Of a stretch of DNA of 64,000 bases, positions 1 through 11,164 are shown piece by piece (position 1 is the first letter of the stretch; each line of letters starts with the position of its first letter). Location of the stretch: contig CM069458.1 of assembly GCA_035610835.1 (NCBI GenBank), positions 29,537,449-29,601,448 on the forward strand, in the 5' to 3' direction. The translations under genes and the position numbers were made by a program. Source of the DNA: Ophiura sarsii. Taxonomy: Eukaryota > Echinodermata > Ophiuroidea > Amphilepidida > Ophiuridae. The notes beneath the pieces were generated by a model. It saw only the letters and a list, made by a program, of their open reading frames with translations. It did no database searches and had not been told where the DNA came from.

Positions 1-1
1 T

Positions 2-346
2 ACCTTGAATATCGGGGTAGGCCCGAACATAAATATATGTCCCGTTAGGGCTATGGTGAATTTTCTGGGGGTCAGACCTGTTTTGGGTGGCCATCTTTTT
101 ATCCATTTCGGGGGGGATCCTTTGACAAGGTTTCAGTTCAGCAGCATCCTTAAGAAGGGTGTCAAGGCTATAGGCCTCTCGCCTGTTGATTTCTCTCCAC
201 ACAGCTTCAGAATTGGAGCAGCAACGTCTGCAGCAATGGGCGGTTCCTCAATTGATGCAATAAAATGTATGGGTCGCTGGCAGTCAGCAGTTGTCAATTC
301 TTACATTCGCCCTCATAAAGTAGTCATCCCATCTTTATGGGCTTGA
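2..346 (+). CDS. Tyrosine recombinase C-terminal part, Ngaro-like retrotransposon (5' end outside window)
   Basis: The frame is open to the left edge, so this is the end of a longer protein and no start codon is claimed. The C-terminal catalytic core of a tyrosine recombinase is visible: an H-S-F-R box at about 200-211, a G-R-W box about 20 residues later (about 272-280), and the nucleophile tyrosine in S-Y-I-R at 302-304. These are the expected positions of the H-x-x-R, H/W and Tyr catalytic residues. In YR retrotransposons (DIRS, Ngaro, Pat) this enzyme integrates circular cDNA without a target-site duplication. The SGNH hydrolase frame that follows and the B1-A2-B2 repeats beyond it favour Ngaro over DIRS or Crypton. 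The frame stops at 344-346 and overlaps the next one by 10 bases. The assignment to YR is firm; the subfamily is inferred from structure. Confidence 0.85.
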   Translation, partial: TLNIGVGPNINICPVRAMVNFLGVRPVLGGHLFIHFGGDPLTRFQFSSILKKGVKAIGLSPVDFSPHSFRIGAATSAAMGGSSIDAIKCMGRWQSAVVNSYIRPHKVVIPSLWA

Positions 347-1020
347 ATTTAAAATTCTATAATTATTTAACCCCTCTCTTTTTTCTCTTATTTCTTCCGT
401 TTTTGCTTGGTTTTTTCGTTAATTTAATTTTTTGTACAGGTCCTAAGCGTACTTGGGTGATCGGAGACAGTCTAATCTCTTGGGCTGGTGTGTCCAAAGT
501 TCAGTTGGAAGGTGGTGGTGAGGTGTCATGGAAGGGCATGCGCGGCGCGAGGATGGCAGGTGTCACCAATAGGCTCAAGCGGTACCTCGATGTGGGTCCA
601 TTTCCTACCACCATCATCCTCCATCTGGGCACTAACGACATATTTACAGATAAGAGCTGGGTAGTGCGTGAAAGAGTGCGGGATAACATATCAGGTATTA
701 GGCAGCTTCTGCCAAACACAAGAATAATATGGTCTAACATCCTGCCGAGGCTATTTTATTACGGTGAGACCTCTCCAGGGGCGGGTAGGCGCATTGCTAG
801 TAACATAAACGCAGAAGCGCGCAGAGCTTTGAGTACATTTGGTAATACATGTATCATTAGTCACGCTATTGCCCTTCACCCGTCCAAATTTAGGCTGTTC
901 AGGCGCGATGGTCTTCACCTGAACGATGATGGTAACGTCGTGTTTCGCTCAAACCTAGCTAACGCTCTCGTTTTCTTCAATCAAAATTCATATGCCACGG
1001 CATTTCCACCACCGTCTTAG
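337..1020 (+). CDS. SGNH/GDSL hydrolase domain protein of the YR retrotransposon
   Basis: A 227-residue frame with the SGNH hydrolase blocks in order: block I W-V-I-G-D-S with the nucleophile serine at about residue 45, block III H-L-G-T-N-D at about 96-101, and block V D-G-L-H with Asp191 and His194. The triad is therefore intact. SGNH domains are known downstream of the recombinase in some Ngaro-type elements; their substrate there is not settled and none is claimed here. The first 35 residues are very hydrophobic (rich in F and L) and lie over T-rich DNA. They may be a signal or membrane segment, or non-coding sequence ahead of a later start. The frame differs from that of the recombinase and overlaps it by 10 bases, so translation may need reinitiation or frameshifting. 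There is no internal stop, which suggests a young copy. Confidence 0.85.
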   Translation: MGLNLKFYNYLTPLFFLLFLPFLLGFFVNLIFCTGPKRTWVIGDSLISWAGVSKVQLEGGGEVSWKGMRGARMAGVTNRLKRYLDVGPFPTTIILHLGTNDIFTDKSWVVRERVRDNISGIRQLLPNTRIIWSNILPRLFYYGETSPGAGRRIASNINAEARRALSTFGNTCIISHAIALHPSKFRLFRRDGLHLNDDGNVVFRSNLANALVFFNQNSYATAFPPPS

Positions 1021-1092
1021 GTCGTTCCATTTTTTCCTATTCAAAAGGGGGGGGGGGGGGTAGGTTAAAGTCCCTGTATGCGTGACTTTTGT

Positions 1093-1748
1093 GGCAGATT
1101 TTGTATAGAAAAAATATAAATCCAATTGAAATTGTAGTGTTTTAGTGGAATCATCTTTGGTGTCAAACAAAATGACAGAAATTTATTAATATAAATATAT
1201 AAAAATTATCTATAAAACATATCCGGGTGCATGTAAGCATGTACCTATTTTTGAAGATAATACACAATTATCTTACGGACTATGAACTATTGACTGTATA
1301 AATAAGAACTATTATAAAAGACTCTTATTACATGAAATATCGACCATTCAAGGTCGAATAAGTATGTACGCAAGGCATCGGCATCATCCATCCCGTTTGC
1401 TCAATTCCACACGCTTTTCGCGCTGGGGAATTTGCTGGCTTTAACAGATAAGCCAACATCGTCACAGGCGCATCTTCATATTCTATGTCGCTGCGCTCTA
1501 GGAGGCCTGTTGCCTGAATAGTACATTCGCTGTTATGGGTAACAGCGTGTGACACCAGCTTATAAATAATTCATAATATTTAAACATGTCTATTATTATT
1601 TTGTAACGTCACGATATGTTAATTATATCATATGCGAGTAAAAAGGAGCTTATCATTCGGCGTACAAAATAAATTTGAGATTCGTTGTGACCACAGCGTG
1701 TATTGCAAAAGGCGTTGTGCTTGTTATTTAATACTATCTGCCAAGCAA
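1093..1748 (+). repeat. Split direct repeat B1 (656 bp)
   Basis: Matches 2320-2975 at a constant offset of 1227 bases, with no indel seen. Both ends of the match are clear: the preceding bases differ (t versus g) and the following bases differ (tgacg versus atatg). The small minus-strand open frame inside it (1328-1555) is present identically in both copies simply because the DNA is duplicated; it resembles no family I know. Confidence 0.9.
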
Positions 1749-2319
1749 TGACGTTTTAATCATCTCGTATGACTAAAACCCACTTTGCTTCAGGAAGTGT
1801 TAAATCATCCCTTTTGTGTCAAGAATTAATCCTTAAAGTCGCGATGACCAATCAGGCGCCAGTATACCAAGCCCGCGAATGTGCCTTTGTTTTCTATTGC
1901 ATTATGGGTGCGTTTTTCTGTTTTGCATCATAATTCTTGGCCCTTGGGAATCACTACGTTTTTTGGTGTCAACGAATCCAGAAGTCGAAAATTCCCACCC
2001 ACCCATCCCCATTTTTTCTCTTTGGGTGCCTTTTGGGATTTTTCCTGTGAAATACCTTGGTGGTTCTGAGGCTATTTCCCTCTTCTGGTTCCCGGTTTGC
2101 TCCATTGGGCATCTCGGCGGGTCAAATTATATTCCATGGGCAACCACTTTTGGTTGTGTCTGCTCATGCGGTTCCCAGCTTGCTCCCAATTGGGCTTCTG
2201 GTGGTGACAATTCCATGGGGGGTTTCCCTTGGCTGGGGGTTCCTTGGCATCCCATGTGGTGTTTTTATTTTGTGTCTGCTTTTTTGCATTCTTCTAGTAT
2301 GATAGCTTCCTTCTCGTTG
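1749..2319 (+). repeat. A2 segment between the two B repeats
   Basis: 571 bp, G/T-rich and C-poor over much of its length, with repeated ttggg and ccatggg motifs between 1920 and 2290. Overlapping open frames here (for example 1879-2346) are low in complexity and show no domain. By the Ngaro model it should match the 5' end (A1) of the element outside the window. Confidence 0.6.
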
Positions 2320-2975
2320 GGCAGATTTTGTATAGAAAAAATATAAATCCAATTGAAATTGTAGTGTTTTAGTGGAATCATCTTTGGTGTCAAACAAAAT
2401 GACAGAAATTTATTAATATAAATATATAAAAATTATCTATAAAACATATCCGGGTGCATGTAAGCATGTACCTATTTTTGAAGATAATACACAATTATCT
2501 TACGGACTATGAACTATTGACTGTATAAATAAGAACTATTATAAAAGACTCTTATTACATGAAATATCGACCATTCAAGGTCGAATAAGTATGTACGCAA
2601 GGCATCGGCATCATCCATCCCGTTTGCTCAATTCCACACGCTTTTCGCGCTGGGGAATTTGCTGGCTTTAACAGATAAGCCAACATCGTCACAGGCGCAT
2701 CTTCATATTCTATGTCGCTGCGCTCTAGGAGGCCTGTTGCCTGAATAGTACATTCGCTGTTATGGGTAACAGCGTGTGACACCAGCTTATAAATAATTCA
2801 TAATATTTAAACATGTCTATTATTATTTTGTAACGTCACGATATGTTAATTATATCATATGCGAGTAAAAAGGAGCTTATCATTCGGCGTACAAAATAAA
2901 TTTGAGATTCGTTGTGACCACAGCGTGTATTGCAAAAGGCGTTGTGCTTGTTATTTAATACTATCTGCCAAGCAA
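2320..2975 (+). repeat. Split direct repeat B2 (656 bp), right end of the element
   Basis: Second copy of 1093-1748. Position 2975 is the predicted right boundary of the retrotransposon. No target duplication is expected for a YR element. Confidence 0.85.
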
Positions 2976-3202
2976 ATATGTACGAGAATACGGCCCATTA
3001 TAGTTTAATCAGTTCCAAATTTGCATACGCAAGCGTCAAGCACACGCCTGGCACTGCGCCATGTTGCGCCATTCTTAGCGTGTCCAATTGTTGCCTTATT
3101 AAATTACAATGAGAAAATTGTTCAAATTCAACACTCGAAATGATAGATACATTATTTAACGCTATGTAGCGAGCTTATTCGATTGGAAATATCTAGCAAT
3201 CC

Positions 3203-3727
3203 TATCGTCGCTGTTCTGACATACCGGCACATCACGAAAAACAGCGTTTTGAGAAAATCGTGTTTGAAAATTTTCAAATTTGTAAAGACTTGTTAGAGAG
3301 CATTTACATCAAATGTCACTATCATTGTCAAAGAACACTAATATAAATATACTTATGTTTGTTATGAGCATGTTACAACAACAATTTGCAATTATTAATT
3401 AGGAGTAATTATGTCATAAAGTCATGTGCCGGTATGTCAGACAGTCCTACAGCGATATGCCAGTGATATGCCGGTATGTAGTTACACGGTGGTCTATGGC
3501 AGAATATTGTGATGTGCCGGTATGTCAGAATACAAAATGAGGTTTTCATGCCGGTATTATGTTAAAACCCTGGCATATGACACTAATTAGTGCGGTATCT
3601 CATTAATTAATTACCTTTTTGTCTCATTTTTTTTGGAGAATAAAGAGTTTCATTTGTAGATCATAAAATGCAACTTTCATTTTGCCCAAAATGGCACATG
3701 TACCGGTATGTCAGAACAGCGACGATA
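3203..3727. mobile_element. Inverted-repeat element with internal copies of its terminal motif
   Basis: Terminal inverted repeats of about 30 bp: 3203-3232 and about 3698-3727 are near-perfect reverse complements (tatcgtcgctgttctgacat at the left end). The inner part of the right terminus, gtgccggtatgtcaga, recurs inside near 3425, 3465 and 3515, and partly at 3548. There is no coding capacity. It looks like a non-autonomous DNA transposon with subterminal transposase-binding-type repeats. TA lies at both ends, but the target duplication is not certain. Confidence 0.7.
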
Positions 3728-3729
3728 TA

Positions 3730-4060
3730 TCGTTCTCTTTTTATTCATGCTCTGTTTATTCTGTGTTCCACTTGATTTTTCCCCATCATCAATTCCATCA
3801 AATCAACAGTTAGTTTTCAGCTACGAATGCTTCTGATAGTAATCACGATATACGGGATACAAACGCGCGTTATATATATTGCCACCTGATTCCCATTACC
3901 TTTTGATAACAGTCGGGTTTTTTTACGCATTAAACATTCATGTTTCATCTGCTATGGCGTCATAGCCGGCCGGCTGTCAAATGCGGTAAGATATGGTGTG
4001 AAAATTGATTGCAAATGAGGTGTATGTACATGAGACCCTGTATCGGGTACTTTATTTCCT
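3730..4060 (+). repeat. Dispersed repeat family, copy 1
   Basis: Shares an ordered series of motifs with 12060-12545: a tattcatgctctgtttatt-like start, a catcaacag segment, ataatcacgat, cctgattccc, gcattaaacattcatgttt and tatggcgtcatagccggc. Divergent and indel-rich, so an old repeat. No coding sequence was seen. Confidence 0.6.
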
Positions 4061-4127
4061 TGTCAGTTTCAGGGTGATCACCAAAACACACAGAATTTAT
4101 TTTTTTACATCATGTTATGATATAATA

Positions 4128-4640
4128 ATTATGTAAAATTTACTTAAAACATATGTAAAAATAAACCAATCTGTGTAAAATTGTCAAATCTTGATCTTAA
4201 AGGGGTTCTATTCTTAGGCCTACTCATATTCTGTATCAATAATATTTTTCTGTGTATATAGTTTGATCACTTCCAAATTGGCGAAGCCTCCTTACACCAG
4301 CAAATGAATACAGAAGAACGCAGGCGCGCATGATGATAACTAGCGCCCCGTATTCGTTCGCGTGCGTGCGACCAAAACCACGTGCGTGTGTCTATAATCT
4401 AGCACGTATGCCTTGATTACTTTTGCGCGCGGAGAGATAACTTTTGAATATTTCTCGCCAATTTAGAACTGATTAAATTATAGAGACATACATGTATGTA
4501 GATTTCAAATAGCAGACGACATGGCATCTTCAACATTTTTTCTGCTGTTGAACTACGGTATGGTAACACAATAAGTACTTACATGATCTGATGTATGATA
4601 AACATCGTGCGTTGAACTCTGTATCTCTCTGTATCTGCGT
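4128..4640 (+). repeat. Tandem duplication, unit 1
   Basis: Aligns with 4667-5200 at an offset of about 540, from attatgtaaaatt through the cgtgcgttgaactctgtatc tail, with scattered substitutions and small indels. Shared blocks include tttgatcacttccaaattgg near 4262 and the gcgcgcggagagata block near 4425. The tail is related to the dispersed family at 7050, 11165 and 15000. Confidence 0.8.
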
Positions 4641-4666
4641 TGAACTCTTTATCTCTCTGTATCTGT

Positions 4667-5200
4667 ATTATGTAAAATTTTCTAAAAACATATGTATAAA
4701 TAACCAATCTGTGTAAAAGTTGACACAATACTTGTGTAAAAGCTTTACACAACTATTAACTTAAAGGGGTTATATTCTTACTCAGATTGTGTATCAATAA
4801 TATTGTTCTCTGTGTATATAGTTTGATCAGTTCCAAATTGGCGAGGCCTCCTTACACCAGCGAATGAATACAGAAGTACGCGGGCGCGCAAGAAGGTAAC
4901 AAGCGTACTGTGCCCAACATGCGTGACGCGTGCGTGCGATCAAAACCGCGTGTGTGTGGCCATAATCTCGCACGTACGCCTGGATTACTTTTGCGCGCGG
5001 AGAGATAAAACAGAACATTTCTCGCCAATTTAGAACTGATTAAACTATAGAGACATACGTAGAAATGTAGATTTCAAATAGCCGACGACATGCCCTCTTC
5101 AACATTTTTTCTGCTGTTGAACTACGGTATGGTAATACAATAAGTACTTCAATGATCTAATGTATGATAAACATCGTGCGTTGAACTCTGTATCTCTCTC
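4667..5200 (+). repeat. Tandem duplication, unit 2
   Basis: Second unit of the duplication that starts at 4128. It ends in a short TCTC run (about 5190-5202). The minus-strand open frame at 4827-5018 inside it is not supported as coding. Confidence 0.8.
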
Positions 5201-5219
5201 TCTCTACGTTGCTGAGGCC

Positions 5220-5420
5220 AATTAAAAGGGGCATTCGGAGATCCAAGAGAATTCTAAACAAAGTAATGATATGTGTAGATAGAAACCCTCTCATGTAGGG
5301 CTATTGATCTCTTCTAAATATCAGTAAAAATGAAAAGAAAACACATTTATCAGCATTTCTTAAGGCCTTTTCATTTTTTTTTTGTATTCTGATTATGGAT
5401 CACCGCCGTTTGAATCAGGA
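5220..5420 (+). repeat. Dispersed repeat, copy 1 of a pair with 7625-7830
   Basis: Both copies begin with ggggcatt followed by gagat, and then share aaaccctctcatgt, a cagcat block, and a ctttt-cattttttt-gtat stretch. Diverged copies of a non-coding interspersed element. Confidence 0.5.
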
Positions 5421-7049
5421 AGGTCATGACTGTGCTGCATAAAACAAGGCTGAGTAGTCTTCCAAGGTTATTTATAGTAAACATGAAACAAATTTGTTCT
5501 AAGTTATAAGTTTGTTATAAGTACTACCTCCTACCTCATAACTTTATTATTGTTTGAGCCAGTCTTATCAAAAATCCCACTATTGTAGCTTGGAACCTCA
5601 GCTACAAATCCAATGTAAATTAATCTGAGTACTGGTTGAACTTTTCCGGGCATGCAGTGAGAACCAAACCTCGATTTAGTGTGACGGAAACGGATGAAAA
5701 ACAGCAAAATATCGCCGAAGTGCTTTTCAATTGGCCTATTGTAAGAGGCAAAACATACCTATTGGTCAATTATAACCGTCCTAAATGTCAGATATCTCTT
5801 AAACATACTGTAAACAATAAATTTGACAGATTGGTTTGAAAAATATGCCCTCTGATTAGCCAGATCCAGGTCAGGACAACCATTCAGCTTACCCCTCCCC
5901 TAGAGAACCCTGTAAAAGTCATATTTGACTTTCATGATAACTACGCGATCTTCAATATATCGAACTAAATGGAGGGATGTAAAGTCTGTCAAAGCGATAA
6001 TTTTCTATCATTGACTACCTGATTGACTATTCTAAAGGTTGTACATAAGTAAAACTCATAAAGTGACTATTATGGTAAAGGTTTCACATTCGAGGCATAT
6101 CATTATGGCTTAATTGGTAACAACGAAAATTTGACTGATGGCAGTATTCTGGTATGCCAAAGGCATAGCAATGCATTTGAGTTGATAGTACACTATTTGC
6201 AAGCCTACAAGAGTTTATATTGTTTACAATCTTATCTATACATGATACTCTTATATATTCATATATCATTCATTCATTTCCATTTTCAGTATTTAAATCA
6301 TGCTCTTATATCTCACCATACAATACGAAAAAACACCCGAAAACATGTGTATATTTTTAAGGTAATTTTCTGTGTCCGTTGTCCAAAATCTCTCTCTGGC
6401 TTTGACCGCGTCATAACAAAAGTAAAACAGATATCAATTATCATTTACTACACATTTGTGGCTATGATTCAGAGCTATAATCATGACAAATATCATGAGG
6501 TTGACAGTAATATTAGCGATGTTATGAGGGAGGAGGTAGAACTTATTGAATGACCCTCGTATCTACATCGAAATTAAGCAAACTGTCAAATTCACGATTG
6601 CAAATTAAGCTCTATAATTTTAGGAGGTAGTGGTGGGTGTGGGGGTGTGTGCATTACTATACGTGTGAAAAAACCCAACTTCTGAAAAAGGTGAGGGCTT
6701 CCTCCCGGAGGATCTCTCAAAGTTGTCAACTCTGCAGCGGCAGACATGTTAAAGTTCCTTGAGTACTTTTTTCCAAATACCACAAGCTCTTCGTACTTAA
6801 AGTAGGATTCTATTTTCCCGAATCATTTGATTAAGGTGTATATTTTCCTTTACTGTCGATACATTAGGCTCCAGACACCATTGATTTGTTACGTGAGAAG
6901 ATGATTTATATTTTCTGATCCATCAAATCAGGAAAGAATTTGCGACAGCGACTAAGAATCAAGTGTTAATCTGATCTAATTATTTAAGTATCAAATACTA
7001 TATCAGAAGAATTGATGAAAGGGCAGTAATATATAGGGGTTAAATAGGA
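5421..7049. other. No gene recognised
   Basis: AT-rich sequence. The longest frame (6131-6553, 140 codons, plus strand) has AT-driven composition and no recognisable domain, so it is not called. A short phrase, acccaacttctgaaaaa at about 6674, recurs near 7833. Confidence 0.5.
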
Positions 7050-7500
7050 AGACACACAGAGACTGGTACGTGTATCAGCATGCAGAGATTGACATTGTAT
7101 GCAGATATCAAAGATTAGACGACAGGACCTCTTAACATTTTGGGCTGATGTGTAAAACTATAGTGACACTTACGTTATCCTCTAATGTATTTTGAAAACC
7201 ATCTGGTAACCACCGTACATTGGACCCTGTTTCTTTACATTGTTCAAGCCAATCATATACGCCCATCAGTTATAAGGACATTGGTATACCCTTCTTCAGA
7301 CGTGTGACCTCAAACTATTGAACCAACCAATATTAGCAATCAGTAGTTACAAGTTACATTCTTCGCATATTTCCCCATTTCACGATAGTGCTCTTCATAC
7401 CAGAATCATTTGTACGGATTCTTTATTCTATTGACATGGTCAGTCAGACATTTTAAAATAATTTATCTAAGTCCTTGAACATGAATTCTACCAATTTCAT
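7050..7500 (+). repeat. Dispersed repeat family, copy with ctatagtgacactta
   Basis: Shares with 11165-11480 and 15000-15430 the order ctatagtgacactta, gttatcctct, ctgataacc-like, attgaactcctt-like, ccaatcatatacgc, ttagttat and cttcagacgt, then a gcaatctgcagttcca-like end. Three diverged copies, same orientation, all non-coding. Confidence 0.6.
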
Positions 7501-7624
7501 AAATTACGGCTTGGGTGTATCATCAGGACGCAATGGTCTTTTTAGTATAAACGTTTGTGATAGAGATATATCATTATGAAATATAAACAAAGTAAACAAA
7601 TAAGAGGTAATAGTAAACAAGCGT

Positions 7625-7830
7625 AAAGGGGCATTGAGAGATTCTGGAAATATCTAAAAATAAACAAAAATATATTTACCTTGTTTAGACAGATGATATT
7701 ATGTACAAACCCTCTCATGTCATGATTTCTTCAAAAAATAAGTAACACATTAAATTAAATACATTTTTTCAGCATGTCTCAGCAAGGTCTCTTAATGCTT
7801 TTCACTTTTTTGTATTTCGATTAAAGATAA
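7625..7830 (+). repeat. Dispersed repeat, copy 2 of a pair with 5220-5420
   Basis: Starts ggggcattgagagattctgg and shares the aaaccctctcatgt and cagcatgtct blocks with the copy at 5220. Confidence 0.5.
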
Positions 7831-8190
7831 AAACCCAACTTCTGAAAAACCTCGGAAGATCTATAACATCTGCCTTAATCATCCAAATTCATAATAGGAA
7901 GGTTCATGGAGTTCGGTCTTTAAAATTACAGTTACAATTGATAAAGTAGTGTTACTGTATGCATCTTATCAGCATTCAAGTTGAACCGTCAACACATTTC
8001 ACGTACTTTGTCAGCTTCCTCATGTTTATAAGATTTTCCACACCGCTGTTTGAACATAGGCAAATCTGTGGCCCAGATGAATGAAAAGCTTACAATGTGA
8101 CCTTCATTGCCAAGATTCTTTCTCCCCGTTGACTCAGCAAGAGTTCATAAACTTCAAATAAGTAAGGGAGCAAATCAAGACTCGACCGCG

Positions 8191-8290
8191 CGGCAACCGG
8201 CGGTTCCGCCCGGTTGGACCGCATATCATTGTTTAGAACAATAGAAACCGGCTGCAACCTCACGGAACTGCACGGAACCGGCGGTTGCCG
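8191..8290. repeat. GC-rich hairpin, 18-bp perfect arms
   Basis: cggcaaccggcggttccg at 8191-8208 is the exact reverse complement of 8273-8290. The loop is 64 bp. The GC content is in sharp contrast to the surrounding AT-rich DNA. It may be the end pair of a small foldback element. Confidence 0.7.
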
Positions 8291-10836
8291 GCTCCCTAAA
8301 CAAGTATTATCCAAAGTGGCAATTGATAGCGATAGTAATGAAGCCCAACAACATACAGACTGTAACAACAAAAAAAGGTTATACAATCGCAATTTTATTT
8401 TTAATCCAATGTTAAAATCATGCAATGTCAAAATCGTTTACACTTTGTGTTTAGTTTTGTTTTGGCTACCAGAATCATTTTATTTGGTCTTTTTAACTAC
8501 TTGCGTTTAAAATTTATGACTAATCTACTAAGTCGTCTAGAAATCGAGTTGGGCCACTTTCACAATATCATACAATCTTATATCTTGTATAAATTAAATG
8601 TTTAGGGTTTCATGCAAGGAATATAAAAGAGAACAAAATAATTCTTTTTCAAATAGTTTTTATTTCATTTGAATAAATAAATTCATAAAATAATTGAATA
8701 ATATTTGTAAAGACCTAACCTCTTTGTAATACTTTTAACCACTTAAAATGAACCATTGTTGTCTAACAAGAGCGCTCTACTGCTATGTTCCTGGTTCGAT
8801 TCCATTCATATTCATCCCAGTGGTTTTACCATTGATTAAACCAAAGTGGCCCAGGTGATTCCATGACTACTTTAGACAATTGATCATATCTCTGCTTACC
8901 GACCATCGATTGTCATAAAACAAAGCTTATTCGAAAGCTAAGAAAATTCCCCTTGCACACCATTAAAACCTGAAACAGGAATTCTACGGGAGATATTTTT
9001 AATATTTGTTTCAAAACTGTATAACTTTTTTTTTGTTACAGCCTGTACACGGCAAACCAATAAGTAACTGTGACCTGCTCGCACAAAACCCGACATAAAT
9101 CGTCAGAACACTTAGAAATACAGCTCAATAAAGTTGTCACAAATCAATATAAAACAACTACATTTCCAAGAGAAATATTGAATTTTGTATGGACAAAAGT
9201 TTGAGCCATTATGACAAGTGATATATCATTTCAAAGCTTGTAATTTCAGCATGTTCAACATTAACAATCAGAAACAAATATAGTTTGTGCTTTTGTGGGA
9301 GCAGGTTACAATTGTTATGAATGCATATCTTTCAGTGAAATATGGTCCCAAAGTCCCAAAATGAAAAGCAGATGTAATAATATTCGTCGCAAATGGCCAT
9401 AATGAGATTACTGGCCCGAACCCGGAAGCGCCCCAAAGGGAAATACAACATGTCATTTCAGTAGCAATGAAAAAGGAAGACACTATTTAATTATTTATTT
9501 TCTCTAGTTTCAAGCACGGCACCTAATAAAGCTATCGATACTACAGTTTTGTAGCTTACAATGTTGCACCGCATCTCTTATGCTCATTCAACATTCATGA
9601 TTTACCTCTATGACGTCAAACTCAAAGCTGGTCATCAATCAAGTACATATTGCGTGAGAATTTTTCAGACGAGGCGAACGGAAACGTGTTATCAAGTGCT
9701 TTTATGATACACATATTTCCATCTCAGGTTGGGCGCAAAATACTAAAACTGATTAATATAAAATCGATATGAAATCTGTCGATTTTAAAAGAAATGTTGT
9801 ATTCATTCGATTGTGTTAAACTTACGTATTTAACAGATCTTCGATGCATTGATCTGTGAATTTCAAACTCTTCTCACGTATCACTCCTGGTAGAAATCCC
9901 CAGGTATTCACATGACCTTTACTTGGTCGTTCTACATTTGTTCGAACGTGAAAGAAAGTTGTTACGTATACGATACTTTCACATTTCCATAATCCTGCGA
10001 GTAATTTGTCTCAGTATCAACACACTGCAGGTGTCCCAGATCTCTATGATGACATACTTAGACGGATCTAGGTAATTCTGTGTGTAGCAGCAGTGGAGGA
10101 TTGTTGGTGTTGGTTATGATAAGCGGTTTATTGACAGTCAATAGTTAGGTCACCCAAGCCCTATATGAAAGCTATGAAGATTGTTAAACGGGGTCAGTCG
10201 TGACAAACATGCACAAACACAATAGCAAAACGACCTTGCTTTTGTCAATACTCCCTACACAGAGGACTGCAGTGCAAATCCCTACGATTTTCGCTATGTA
10301 ATCTCTATGGCGGATTTCATTCCGTTGTATGAAGCTATGTTTGCGTGGTCTTCGCTATCTCCAAGCAGATAGAGCAATACGTACATGGACTTTTTTGTAG
10401 ACGAGGGTTCATTTCATGATTTGGTGAGGTTTAGAATGAGTTAGGATTCCTGTGTTTAATACTATACATTTTACCGTTCTGCAGATGCTAATGACCCTCC
10501 TCTAAAATTCTACATGATTTTTAACACGTTTCTCAATTTTTGAGATGCCCAAATCGACCATTTTCCGAAGCTATTTCTAGCAAATATTGTAGTCACTGAG
10601 ACTCCATTGTTTTCTTGCGTATAACAAAATCTGACACGCAGCGTGACCTCCCTGCTGGCTGTTGATAGATACGACGTGAATTGAAAACATCTTGCCAAAG
10701 GGAATAATGATCAATGTCTTCTATGAATAACAAAATCCTTACTATGTATAAGATGCTGTTAAAGATAAGTGAGGATTGTTAATAAAATTCTTGCTTTGAG
10801 GAAAACAAAACCAAAAATCGGGACAAAAAAACATTT
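8291..10836. other. No gene recognised; possible tRNA B-box relic at 8793
   Basis: AT-rich. ggttcgattcc at 8793-8803 matches the internal promoter B box of tRNA genes and follows gagcgctctac, but no cloverleaf can be folded, so at most this is a SINE or tRNA relic. The minus frame at 9268-9483 shows weak similarity to 13035-13220, more likely a diverged repeat than an exon. Confidence 0.35.
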
Positions 10837-11001
10837 TTGTATTTAACCATAAAGTCTGCTAGCAATCTGCAGTTCCAAATGCTTACCTTTCGTGGGTATT
10901 TTCCCATCCGCATGCTTGATTTATTTATCCGGATTCTTATTTCTGTTAACCTTAGTCGATTGTCGTACTGTTGTGTTCTTGGCCCACAGAAGACACGTCA
11001 G

Positions 11002-11070
11002 TTAACACTTTCCACGCGGCAGTCGTCTGCAGACGACATTCCAACATTACAAAATGTTTCAAAAATGTTT
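11002..11070 (+). mobile_element. TTAA-type MITE, truncated left end
   Basis: Begins with ttaacactttccacgcggc, the terminal inverted repeat of the elements at 32113 and 42853, followed by the internal palindrome gtcgtctgcagacgac and an aaaatgtttcaaaaatg block also seen at 11690. The other end is missing. Confidence 0.65.
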
Positions 11071-11164
11071 TTAGCTTTATACTGCGAATTATTGTACACG
11101 AGATATATAGCTTTAAAAGGTATCGAAACTTATGGAACACCCTGTATAAGCACATAGACAAAAA

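Larger units (their letters stand above)
1..2975 (+). mobile_element. Ngaro-like YR retrotransposon, 3' portion
   Basis: Order seen: recombinase end, SGNH hydrolase, repeat B1 (1093-1748), A2 (1749-2319), repeat B2 (2320-2975). Ngaro/Pat-type elements carry split direct repeats A1-ORFs-B1-A2-B2. The matching A1, gag-like, RT and RNase H parts would lie left of the window. B1 and B2 look identical and have the same length, so the copy appears recently inserted. An alternative is a plain 1227-bp tandem duplication behind an older element. Finding a copy of 1749-2319 upstream would settle it. Confidence 0.75.

Noticed and set aside
1328..1555. A 75-codon minus-strand frame found identically at 2555-2782
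   Set aside because: The identity is explained by the B1/B2 DNA repeat; no domain or start context supports a protein.
1879..2346. A 155-codon plus-strand frame in A2
   Set aside because: Low-complexity sequence from G/T-rich DNA, running across the A2/B2 boundary.
6131..6553. A 140-codon frame
   Set aside because: AT-driven composition, no domain, no splice or promoter signals.
8765..8810. tRNA gene
   Set aside because: Only a B-box match; no cloverleaf or acceptor stem.
9268..9483. Weak similarity between the minus frames at 9268-9483 and 13035-13220 (S-S-F-x-I-A, G-F-G-P)
   Set aside because: The nucleotide alignment breaks into short blocks and the frames diverge; more likely an old repeat than paired receptor exons.
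11125..11150. ggaacaccctgtata, resembling a mariner-type end
   Set aside because: No partner end could be found; a single short match is not enough.
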